Source of the DNA: Lachnospiraceae bacterium V9D3004
GTDB taxonomy: Bacteria; Bacillota; Clostridia; Lachnospirales; Lachnospiraceae
DNA: 64,000 nt
NCBI GenBank assembly: GCA_000621985.1
Contig: JHWW01000010.1
Location: 1-64,000 of the forward strand
Direction: 5' to 3'
The notes below the pieces were generated by a model. That model made no database searches and was not told the origin of the DNA. It saw only the letters and a list, made by a program, of their open reading frames with translations. Below, piece after piece: positions 51,538 to 60,863 of this stretch. Positions within the stretch are counted from its first letter, which is position 1. Every line of letters begins with the position of its first letter. Position numbers and translations under genes: made by a program.

Positions 51538-51566
51538 ATATTATCTCATTTCTTGAAAAAAGTCAA
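51538..51566 (-). promoter_or_regulatory. Strong sigma-A promoter of the 6S-like RNA
   Basis: Minus-strand TTGACT (51566-51561) and TAATAT (51543-51538) are separated by 17 nt, a near-consensus match. Predicted start near 51531. The rest of the gap up to 51695 is A/T-rich with a T-run (51569-51599) and no gene. Confidence 0.65.
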
Positions 51567-51695
51567 GCTTTTTTTATACTTTTTTATATTTTTTTTATAA
51601 TTGCCTGTTTCATTGTCAGTTTTCGCTTCTAAATGTCAGACAAATCCCTCATGTGACTGATACGATGCTGTTCCATTCACGATGTTACCGGGCAT

Positions 51696-54167
51696 TTATT
51701 TTGCGATAACTGTCTTGATCGTGCTGTATGCACCGAATACATTAACACCCTTTACGGTCTTGAATGCTCTTACCTTGAAATAGTATGTCTTTTTCTTTGT
51801 AAGGCCGGTCTTTGTATAGCTGACCTTCGTTGCTCCTTTGACATCCTTGATCTTGGTGAACTTTCCTGAGCCGGTCTTCATATAGATCCTGTATCCGGTT
51901 ACACCTGTGATCTTCTTCCACTTAAGCGTGGCTTTTTTGATTCCGGCCTTAGCGGTAAGACTTACTGCCTTGAACTTGGTGTAGGTGTTGAGCTTTGTGG
52001 AATATTTTCCGTAATTCTTAACCTTATTGACAGTTACGTATGCTCTTACACGATATCTGTAGTTGGTTCCCGTCGTAAGTCCCGTATCTGTATATGTGTT
52101 GTTGGCACATCCCGCTACCTGCTTAAGATATGCATATTTCTTGGTTGTAGGATTATATCTGTATACTCTGTAACCCGTAACACCGTCTATCTTATTCCAT
52201 GTAAGAATGATCTTATTCTTATAATTGCCGCTCTTTACAAGATTGGTAACCTGCGGAACTATGATATTGAATGACTGGATCTTAACACCGGCATACTTTC
52301 CTTTTCCGGTAATGGTTACGATTCCGGTTCCAAGCGCAATGTTATTCATATAAGACAGAGTGTAATCCTTGTCAAGAACAAGCTTATAGGTTCCGTTCAT
52401 AATACTTACGTCAGGTGTGATCTCTTTGCCGGTAAATACCTGATCCGGGATAGCATCCGCTACAAGCGAAGCTATGTTATAGCATATACTGAAGCTTCTT
52501 TTGATCGTGAATGAGTATCTTCCGCATCCCTTTATCACGACGGTTGCTGTTCCCGCCTGAATATTATTCTCATAAGAAAGCATGTAATCGGTATTCTGTG
52601 TCAGAAGAACATCTCCGTCCTTAACAACAGGCACGGGCTTGATCTCACTTCCGGTATAATATTGTACATCTATTGCTGATACATTGATACCGACAGGCTG
52701 CTTATATACATTGATTGTAAATACCGCCGAATCATAACCCGGAGCCGATGCCATTACAGTAGCGGTTCCCGTTGATAATGCCTTAAGGACTCCGTCTTTG
52801 CTCACGGTCACAACCGATGTATTGGCTCCTGTCCATGTAACCGGAGTGTTACCTCCGACTGTAGCTACATGAAGCGGATATTCAGCTTTGCCGTCAGTCA
52901 TATATAATGATATCGTACGAGTTGCCGGAATGAGTTTTTTCTTCGTTGACGGAACAAATGTGAAGTCTGCCTTATGACCGTTACCCATATCAAAAGTATA
53001 TTCGATTCCCTGCGGAATGGAATTCTTATTCTCGACACGAAGAGCTGTTCCCGTTACTTCTGCGGTGAGCGCCTGTCCGGTAACGGCACCTGCTGTCTTT
53101 ACTGCCGTGATCCTCTCGACTTCAACTCCGGCTTCGCTTGTGATTATCTCTCCTGCCGTATTAACGAATATATCTCTTTTGTTGCCGTTAACAACCACTC
53201 TGTCCTTATCGAGCTTTGTATTGGCAGCAAGATCAAGCATTGCAAGATTATTGCCCGATGCATTGAGTGATGTCAGTTCGGTATTGGCTGTAAGATCAAG
53301 TGAATACAGTTCATTATCCGACACATCAAGCGTATTCAGTTTTGTAAGCCCACCAAGTTTGATCACTGTCAGCTCGTTGTTGTTGCATGCAAGTGAATCA
53401 AGAGTGTCCGTAAGTTTGATATCGAATATCTTATTGCCCGAACACTCAAGTCCGGTAAGTGATCTTAATCCGCTTACATCAAGTGTTACGATGTTATTAT
53501 ACGAAACATTGACATTTGTTAATCTGTCATTTTCCGACAGATTGATGCTTGTAAGCTGGTTGTTGCTTATATCAAGTGAAGTAAGCGCCTTATTATCTTT
53601 CAGATTGACTGACATAAGCTGATTGTCCGATACATTGAGGATCGAAAGGACTTTGCATCCCGACACATCAAATGTTGACAGTTCATTACCCGAAGCATCA
53701 ACATAACTCAGATCGGCGTTACCTTTAAGATTAAGTCCGTCTATCTTATTGCCGTCACATATCAGTGTACGAAGCTGCTTATTCTTACTTGTATCAAGTG
53801 AAGAGAGATTATTACCTCCCACATTAAGATATGTTAACGCAGTGTTGGAGCCCAAAGATATGCTGCTTATGCTGTTGCTGCTGCAGTTAAGCGACTTAAG
53901 CGAAGTAAAACTTGCTATACCGGTCAGATCGCTAATATTCTTTCCACGGACATTGATCAATGTGACCGCATCAATCTCCGCCTGTGAAAGCACATTATTC
54001 TTATCGGTGTCAAATGATGTCACACATGCTCTGAAATTATCATCAGGGAAATTAACCTGATTGATGGCAACATCCCCCGCAGCCTCAGCCACGGAACAAA
54101 AAACAACTCCTGCAACCATTCCGGCTGCCATACATAAAGTCTTTTTAATATATCCTTTTAACTTCAT
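51696..54167 (-). CDS. Secreted internalin-like LRR / Ig-like / Fn3 protein
   Basis: 823 residues. A signal peptide (about 1-30, ending AEAAGD) precedes a calcium-loop-like FDTDKNNVLSQAEID and then about a dozen LRR repeats of the InlA/bacterial type (LTYLNVGGNNLSSLDTSKN, LTSLDISNNQLTSINLSEN, LNTLDVSDNELYSLDLTAN). A Big_2-like stretch follows (about 420-500; VTVSKDGVLKALSTGTATV), then two repeated domains with DADYTLSY-like phrases (NTDYMLSYENNIQAGTAT and DKDYTLSYMNNIALGTGI) and two Fn3 domains at the end (GVTGYRVYRYNPTTKKY and GVTGYRIYMKTGSGKF). No wall-sorting signal is visible. GGGGAGG precedes the ATG. Its promoter carries four tandem Pho-box-like repeats, so phosphate control is likely. 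Confidence 0.88.
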   Translation of the reverse strand: MKLKGYIKKTLCMAAGMVAGVVFCSVAEAAGDVAINQVNFPDDNFRACVTSFDTDKNNVLSQAEIDAVTLINVRGKNISDLTGIASFTSLKSLNCSSNSISSISLGSNTALTYLNVGGNNLSSLDTSKNKQLRTLICDGNKIDGLNLKGNADLSYVDASGNELSTFDVSGCKVLSILNVSDNQLMSVNLKDNKALTSLDISNNQLTSINLSENDRLTNVNVSYNNIVTLDVSGLRSLTGLECSGNKIFDIKLTDTLDSLACNNNELTVIKLGGLTKLNTLDVSDNELYSLDLTANTELTSLNASGNNLAMLDLAANTKLDKDRVVVNGNKRDIFVNTAGEIITSEAGVEVERITAVKTAGAVTGQALTAEVTGTALRVENKNSIPQGIEYTFDMGNGHKADFTFVPSTKKKLIPATRTISLYMTDGKAEYPLHVATVGGNTPVTWTGANTSVVTVSKDGVLKALSTGTATVMASAPGYDSAVFTINVYKQPVGINVSAIDVQYYTGSEIKPVPVVKDGDVLLTQNTDYMLSYENNIQAGTATVVIKGCGRYSFTIKRSFSICYNIASLVADAIPDQVFTGKEITPDVSIMNGTYKLVLDKDYTLSYMNNIALGTGIVTITGKGKYAGVKIQSFNIIVPQVTNLVKSGNYKNKIILTWNKIDGVTGYRVYRYNPTTKKYAYLKQVAGCANNTYTDTGLTTGTNYRYRVRAYVTVNKVKNYGKYSTKLNTYTKFKAVSLTAKAGIKKATLKWKKITGVTGYRIYMKTGSGKFTKIKDVKGATKVSYTKTGLTKKKTYYFKVRAFKTVKGVNVFGAYSTIKTVIAK

Positions 54168-54201
54168 ATAAATCCTCCCCTTCTGTTTTAAACACCATGA
54201 T

Positions 54202-54255
54202 ACTATAATTGAAATATGGCAGGATTATGACACTATTATGACAGTATTATGCCTG
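54202..54255 (-). promoter_or_regulatory. Pho-box promoter of the LRR protein
   Basis: On the minus strand four directly joined 11-bp units occupy 54255-54212: CAGGCATAATA, CTGTCATAATA, GTGTCATAATC and CTGCCATATTT. They match the PhoB/PhoP box pattern CTGTCATAWAW. A -10 box TATAGT follows at 54207-54202, so the repeats replace the -35 region, as in phosphate-starvation promoters. Start of transcription would be near 54195. Confidence 0.6.
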
Positions 54256-54329
54256 CATTTAATTTATTGTTTGATAATATTCTTTACGGTTTCTTAATGA
54301 AAATGGTGAACAAATTTATAATCTAACGA

Positions 54330-54408
54330 TTGACAAATACCATGCCGTATAGTAAAATAACGATAATAATCAAAGGTGATTACACTCGGAGCACCTTTGA
54401 TTTTTTTT
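54330..54408 (+). promoter_or_regulatory. Strong promoter feeding directly into a terminator
   Basis: TTGACA (54330-54335), 17 nt, then TAAAAT (54353-54358) form a near-consensus sigma-A promoter. The start near 54365 is followed at once by ATCAAAGGTG and CACCTTTGAT (54369-54401, 10-bp stem) and eight T. The predicted transcript is only about 44 nt. It could be a tiny RNA or an attenuator for the GH51 gene downstream. Confidence 0.55.
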
Positions 54409-54558
54409 ATACCTTTTTTACGGGTCACATACTGTTGCTTTTATCATTAATTTATTACCCAATATCTGTCCGGTTCGTTTATTGAGCTCATCCCTTCCTA
54501 AACTACAGGCAGATAACAATAATTTAATGATTACCATAAAGTTAGTTCTCTATTCCCC

Positions 54559-54587
54559 TAAGGCAGGTCTTTCAAAGACCTGCCTTA
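54559..54587. terminator. Near-perfect palindrome before the GH51 gene
   Basis: TAAGGCAGGTCTTT and AAAGACCTGCCTTA surround a single C. As RNA it gives a stem of about 12 bp with a 5-nt loop. It lacks a T-run. It may be a terminator or an operator for GH51. A TATAAT lies at 54651-54656 without a clear -35. The rest of 54409-54804 shows no gene. Confidence 0.4.
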
Positions 54588-54789
54588 ACACTTTTAACCA
54601 ATATTATTGTTCATTTCTTTAATCATATATACTTTCTTTCTTAAAAATGTTATAATCTCCACAACCGGAGATCCGCTTTTTATATCCGGAAGACAATAAT
54701 ATATGGTGTAAAAAATACAAAAGAAAATTGCGATACAAAAAATGAAGTCAAAAAATGTGAAATCGAAAATGCAATGAACAGAAAATTAG

Positions 54790-56307
<1,518 letters not shown>

Positions 56308-56313
56308 AAATGT

Positions 56314-58695
56314 CTACAGCGTCTCGTTAGTATCGGGCTGTGCAGGTTCCGAATTATCCACCGGTGTCTGATTATCATCGGGCGCCGGCTGGCCCTGATC
56401 GGGTTCGGGTCCTGCTGCCGGTGCCTCGGTCGGTGCCGGCGCCGGAACATCCTGTGGTACATCCTGCGGTGTATTGTCCTGCGGCACATCCTGTGGCGTA
56501 TTGTCCTGCGGCACGGTACTGTTCGTATCAGGGATATTCTCTCCGGAATTATCCGTATTCTCGGAATCGTCCGGAACATATTCATATGAGTCTATGTCAT
56601 CGGGAATATTATCCCATTCTTCCTCATCTTCGGGTTTTTCCGTCTTCTCAGGTTTTTTAGTTGCTTTGGATTCCTTTTTCTCTTCATTCTCTCCCGCATA
56701 TTCGGGGAATTCTATATTCTCAAGTCCGTCATGTATATCATTCATAAAATCATGCCATATCCTTATCGGGTAAGTGTTGCCTAACAGATCATCCACACTT
56801 TTTGGAATATCATATCCGACCCATATAGCAGTTGTGTAATATGGCGAAAAACCAACAAACCATCCGTCTTTTTTATCGTTGGTGGTTCCTGTCTTGCCGG
56901 CACAGGCCATATTATCAAGAGCATATCCACGTCCTGTTCCTTTTGTAAGTACGCCCTCCATAACGTCCGTCATCATTGCTGCAGCATCCGGATCGTATAC
57001 CTGCTCGCAATATCTCATGCTGTCATCATATATCTTATTACCCTGCGAGTCGGTTATCGTGACAATACAGCTTGGCTCCCTGTACATTCCTTCATTTGCT
57101 ATGGCAGCATAAGCCGATGCCATCTCAACGGGACTCACGCCGTTTGTCAGACCTCCAAGCGATGCCGCCTGCGTATAATCACGTCTCGATATCTTTGCAA
57201 AATTCATCCTGTGAAGATAATTGATGCAAACCTCCGGCGTCATCTCCTCAAAAAGATTCCACGCAACCGTGTTGACAGACTGTTCCACTGCAGTCCTTAC
57301 CGTAATATTACCCATATATGATGCATGCGAATTCTTTGGTCCGTCCTCGATCGGAGCATCCTTAACTATGTCATCAGGTGTGTGACTCCGTTCAAAATAA
57401 GGTGTGTATATTATGATCGGCTTGATGGAACTTCCCGGCTGCCTGTAGCTCTGATAAGCTCTGTTGAATGTATATCCGGTAACATTCTGTCCTCTTCCTC
57501 CGACGACCGCCACAACGTTTCCGTTATTGTTGTCTATGCACACGCCGGCTCCCTGGAATTTGAATATTCCTTCTTTATTCTTGCCCTTACTGAACTTAAG
57601 CTCATCATTTATCGTCTTCTGAAGCTTCTTCTGCAGCTTCATGTCAATGGATGTGTATATCCTGTACCCCTCACGGAACAGTGACTGCTGACATCGTGAG
57701 TAGGTATCGTTATACAGCTCCTTGTATTCTTCTTCATCCTCTTCCGAATTGAATATATATCTGAATTCAAACCCGTCAAGCTTCATGAGCACACGAATGG
57801 CGCAATTCTGTGCGTATGTTTCCACAAAATTACGTTTCTTGGTCTCCGGGATATTAAGTTCTATCTCATAATTATACGCTTCGTTATATTCAACATCCGT
57901 TATCTTGCCGTCTGCAAGCATCTGATCAAGAATCCTGTTTTTACGTTCAAGCGTATTCTGCTTATTTTCTATCGGATCATATCTTGTCGGGCTGTTTGGA
58001 ATTGAGCATATGAAAGCTATCTGCGCAGTGTTCAGTTCCTTGCAGCTCTTATTAAAATATCCTCTGCTCGCAGCTTCGATCCCATAATATCCGTTTGCGA
58101 AGTATATGTTATTCAGATAGAATTCGAGTATCTGCTCTTTCGAATATTTTTTCTCGAGTTCAAGTGCAAGGAATATCTCCTTAACTTTCCTGTTAAGCGT
58201 CTGTTCGGTACTTAGGAATATGTTACGCGCAAGCTGCTGGGTGATCGTACTCGCACCTCTTGTGATCTCTCCGTTATTTTTTACCAATGCGATAAATGCG
58301 GCACCGATAGCCTTAAGGTCGATTCCGTTATGCCTGAAAAACTTCTTATCCTCGGTGACTACCATTGCGTCAATAGCCTGCTGCGGTATCTCCGACAAAG
58401 GAATATAGTATAAGTCTTTGTCGGCTTTGAGCACGGCGATCTGCTTTCCCTTGGCATCAAATACGAGAGAAGTCTCAGTTGCCCTGAACGTATCTTCCGT
58501 GGATTCGGATACGATCTTTTTCGCCTCATCCCTTGCCTCTTTAATCTGGTCTCCGTATTTAAAGTACAGAAACAAAGTCACGCCGATCATTGTAAGCAGC
58601 ATTACCAGAAATATTATTTTTATAGTAAGCCACAACTTCGGATGCTTTTTTTCTTTCTTCTTTTTCTTCTTACTTCCGGAAGCAATATCTGCCAT
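56314..58695 (-). CDS. Class A penicillin-binding protein (PBP1A type)
   Basis: 793 residues. A short Lys-rich cytoplasmic start and one membrane helix (IIFLVMLLTMIGVTLFLYF) precede a GT51 glycosyltransferase domain with EDKKFFRHNGID near residue 113, GASTITQQLARN and RKVKEIFLALELE. The transpeptidase domain has GSSIKP near 421, SVN near 472 and KTGTT near 602. It polymerises and cross-links peptidoglycan. The C-terminal 130 residues are a low-complexity tail of Pro, Glu, Asp, Gln and Thr, including a repeated 'PQDVPQDNT' phrase, as in many Firmicute PBPs. I start at 58695 (MADIASGS) where AAAGGG lies upstream; an earlier ATG has no site. Confidence 0.95.
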   Translation of the reverse strand: MADIASGSKKKKKKEKKHPKLWLTIKIIFLVMLLTMIGVTLFLYFKYGDQIKEARDEAKKIVSESTEDTFRATETSLVFDAKGKQIAVLKADKDLYYIPLSEIPQQAIDAMVVTEDKKFFRHNGIDLKAIGAAFIALVKNNGEITRGASTITQQLARNIFLSTEQTLNRKVKEIFLALELEKKYSKEQILEFYLNNIYFANGYYGIEAASRGYFNKSCKELNTAQIAFICSIPNSPTRYDPIENKQNTLERKNRILDQMLADGKITDVEYNEAYNYEIELNIPETKKRNFVETYAQNCAIRVLMKLDGFEFRYIFNSEEDEEEYKELYNDTYSRCQQSLFREGYRIYTSIDMKLQKKLQKTINDELKFSKGKNKEGIFKFQGAGVCIDNNNGNVVAVVGGRGQNVTGYTFNRAYQSYRQPGSSIKPIIIYTPYFERSHTPDDIVKDAPIEDGPKNSHASYMGNITVRTAVEQSVNTVAWNLFEEMTPEVCINYLHRMNFAKISRRDYTQAASLGGLTNGVSPVEMASAYAAIANEGMYREPSCIVTITDSQGNKIYDDSMRYCEQVYDPDAAAMMTDVMEGVLTKGTGRGYALDNMACAGKTGTTNDKKDGWFVGFSPYYTTAIWVGYDIPKSVDDLLGNTYPIRIWHDFMNDIHDGLENIEFPEYAGENEEKKESKATKKPEKTEKPEDEEEWDNIPDDIDSYEYVPDDSENTDNSGENIPDTNSTVPQDNTPQDVPQDNTPQDVPQDVPAPAPTEAPAAGPEPDQGQPAPDDNQTPVDNSEPAQPDTNETL

Positions 58696-58855
58696 ATTGA
58701 AAAACCCTTTCTCTATGCTCATATGTGTATACACATTGCATAATAATATAGTATAACACTATATCCCAATATTAACAAGTTGGCAAATATCCGCCCATGT
58801 GAGAGCATATCTGCTCATATAATCACAGCAGGCACTTGTCGGGTTTGTGCAACAA

Positions 58856-58882
58856 AAAGAGACGGGGCGCGCCCGTCTCTTT
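58856..58882 (-). terminator. Terminator of the chemotaxis operon
   Basis: AAAGAGACGGG and CCCGTCTCTTT form an 11-bp stem with a 5-nt loop. On the minus strand it is followed by TTG after five T, and lies 23 nt past the mcp stop. Confidence 0.8.
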
Positions 58883-58904
58883 GATATTTTTAAAGAAGAT
58901 TCAA

Positions 58905-60251
58905 TCAATATTTTCCGAAGTCTGCACTTAGCTTGATCTCATCGTCATAATTCCCTGTGCTCTTGGAACGGATGTTGTTCGTGCGGCTGCCGGAATAATC
59001 GTTATAATTTCCTCCCTTGAGCTTGAATCTCTCGATCGCTGCAAGAAGATTGGATGCCTGTCCCGAAAGCTGCTCGCTTGCTGCTGCACATTCTTCGCTT
59101 GTAGCCGAATTGGTCTGTACAACCTGCGATACCTGCTCGATAGCCTGATCGACCTGGGCGAGCGCTGCTGCCTGATTGTTGGAAGCCTGGGCAATGTTAC
59201 TTGTAATATCAACAATCTTCTGAACCTGCTCAACTATATTGACAAGAGCTGCCTCGGTTTCGTCGGCAAGGGAAGATCCCGCATGAACTTTATCTATGGA
59301 GTCTTCAATCATTGCCGCTGTCTCTGTAGCTGCCTGAGAGCTCTTGGAAGCAAGATTACGTACTTCTTCCGCAACCACCGCAAATCCTTTGCCGTATTCT
59401 CCGGCACGGGCAGCCTCTACCGCTGCGTTAAGTGCAAGAATATTGGTCTGGAATGCAATATCATCGATCACTTTGATTATCTTGGATATATTCTCGGACG
59501 ACTCGTTAATATCTTTCATGGCCGCCTTCATCTCATTCATTCTTCTGTTGCCGTCGGCAGCATCATTACTTGCCATATGTACAAGCCTGTTTGCTTCATC
59601 CGCCTGCTCGGCATTCTCTTTTGTCTTGGCTGCTATATCCCTGATTGAAGCGGTCACTTCTTCTATGGCACTTGCCTGTTCGGTAGAACCCTGAGCAAGT
59701 GACTGGCTTGCCGCAGCAACCTGACCCGATCCGGTATTGACTTCAATTGACGCTCTCTTGATCATGGACATTACTTCGTTGTTATCTTTAACAAGCTTCT
59801 TAAGAGCATTGCCAAGCTTATCCCTATCCGAACGAGGCTTGACATCAACTGTCAGATTATAATCCGCTATCTCAGCCGCTTCGGCAGCACCGATACTTAT
59901 AGCACCGGCACACTCTTTGAACAATCCCATTATCTCGCCGAATTCATTATTGCCGAGATCCTTGAATTCTATATCCGTATCACCTTTTGCAATGCTCTCG
60001 CTCACTTCCGAAAGCTCAGCGATTGATAATCTGATACTCCTGATTATTATAACTTCAAAAAATACCGAGATAAGCACGCCGACTACAAGACATATTATAA
60101 GAACAGCCTGGGCGCCGCCACTCCAGAATGAAGTATCATCCCCCGCAAGATTATTTATCGCCATAATTCCAACAATACAACTTATCAACGTCATTACTAT
60201 CGAAAATGTATACCCCGCAATGAGCCTTGCTCTAATTGATATATCTTTCAT
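58905..60251 (-). CDS. Methyl-accepting chemotaxis protein with minimal sensor part
   Basis: 448 residues. Two membrane helices (about 10-33 and 46-70) enclose only about 12 exterior residues, so there is no ordinary ligand-binding domain. A HAMP-like region follows ([20 protein letters not shown]), then the long signalling helices with the hairpin tip ([22 protein letters not shown]-type; the [21 protein letters not shown] phrase is diagnostic) and [12 protein letters not shown]. Gln/Glu pairs such as [12 protein letters not shown] are possible methylation sites. The tail lacks the NWETF-type pentapeptide. It lies last in the che operon. It may sense membrane state or partner proteins, or act as a cytoplasmic-side adaptor. 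Confidence 0.93.
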   Translation of the reverse strand: MKDISIRARLIAGYTFSIVMTLISCIVGIMAINNLAGDDTSFWSGGAQAVLIICLVVGVLISVFFEVIIIRSIRLSIAELSEVSESIAKGDTDIEFKDLGNNEFGEIMGLFKECAGAISIGAAEAAEIADYNLTVDVKPRSDRDKLGNALKKLVKDNNEVMSMIKRASIEVNTGSGQVAAASQSLAQGSTEQASAIEEVTASIRDIAAKTKENAEQADEANRLVHMASNDAADGNRRMNEMKAAMKDINESSENISKIIKVIDDIAFQTNILALNAAVEAARAGEYGKGFAVVAEEVRNLASKSSQAATETAAMIEDSIDKVHAGSSLADETEAALVNIVEQVQKIVDITSNIAQASNNQAAALAQVDQAIEQVSQVVQTNSATSEECAAASEQLSGQASNLLAAIERFKLKGGNYNDYSGSRTNNIRSKSTGNYDDEIKLSADFGKY

Positions 60252-60302
60252 TTCCCTGCCTCCTGTTATTCCTTTTTAGATCGTATGGATCTATACCTCT
60301 CC

Positions 60303-60845
60303 CTATTCTTCCTCTTCTTCGTCCTCACTGTCGGCATCCGGTTCTTCTTCCTCTTCCGGATCCTTGATCAAACGATCCGGATCAATGAGAAGTTTAACCG
60401 AATCATTCACTTTACCGATGCCGTATATATATCTGTCAACCTGATCATGCAGATATCCGAGATCCGGCGGCGGAAGTATATCTTCTTCGGAGATATTGAC
60501 TACTTCTTCGATCTTCTCGACTATAAGCCCCACTACCGTCCCTTTAACATCTGTAATAATTATACAAGTTCTGTCATTATATTCCAGCTGATCGTATCCG
60601 AACCTCATCCTTACATCTATAACGGGAATTATCTTACCTCGAAGATTGATCAATCCTCTGACATAATCCTCGGTCTCCGGCACGTCGGTAATACTCTGAT
60701 AAGTGATAATCTCATTAACGTATCTGATAGCGATCGCATAGCATTCGCCTGCCGTTATGAATGTCATAAAACGGTCCTTCTGTGTATCCGCCGCAGTTAC
60801 TTCAGTCTCTTCTTCCGCTACCGCATCCTTAACTTCATCACTCAC
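60303..60845 (-). CDS. cheW: Chemotaxis coupling protein CheW
   Basis: 180 residues. The core (about 25-155) is a CheW domain with RFMTFITAGECYAIAIRYV, LRGKIIPVIDVRMRFG and VGLIVEKIEEVV. It links MCPs to CheA. Both ends are acidic tails: the first 22 residues and the last 18 (EEEEEPDADSEDEEEEE), which are unusually long for CheW. The gene lies 18 nt downstream of cheA on the same strand. GAGAGGA-like sequence precedes the ATG. CheW appears intact. The acidic tails may be a lineage trait. Confidence 0.93.
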   Translation of the reverse strand: MSDEVKDAVAEEETEVTAADTQKDRFMTFITAGECYAIAIRYVNEIITYQSITDVPETEDYVRGLINLRGKIIPVIDVRMRFGYDQLEYNDRTCIIITDVKGTVVGLIVEKIEEVVNISEEDILPPPDLGYLHDQVDRYIYGIGKVNDSVKLLIDPDRLIKDPEEEEEPDADSEDEEEEE

Positions 60846-60863
60846 ATGATCATCTCCTCTCTG

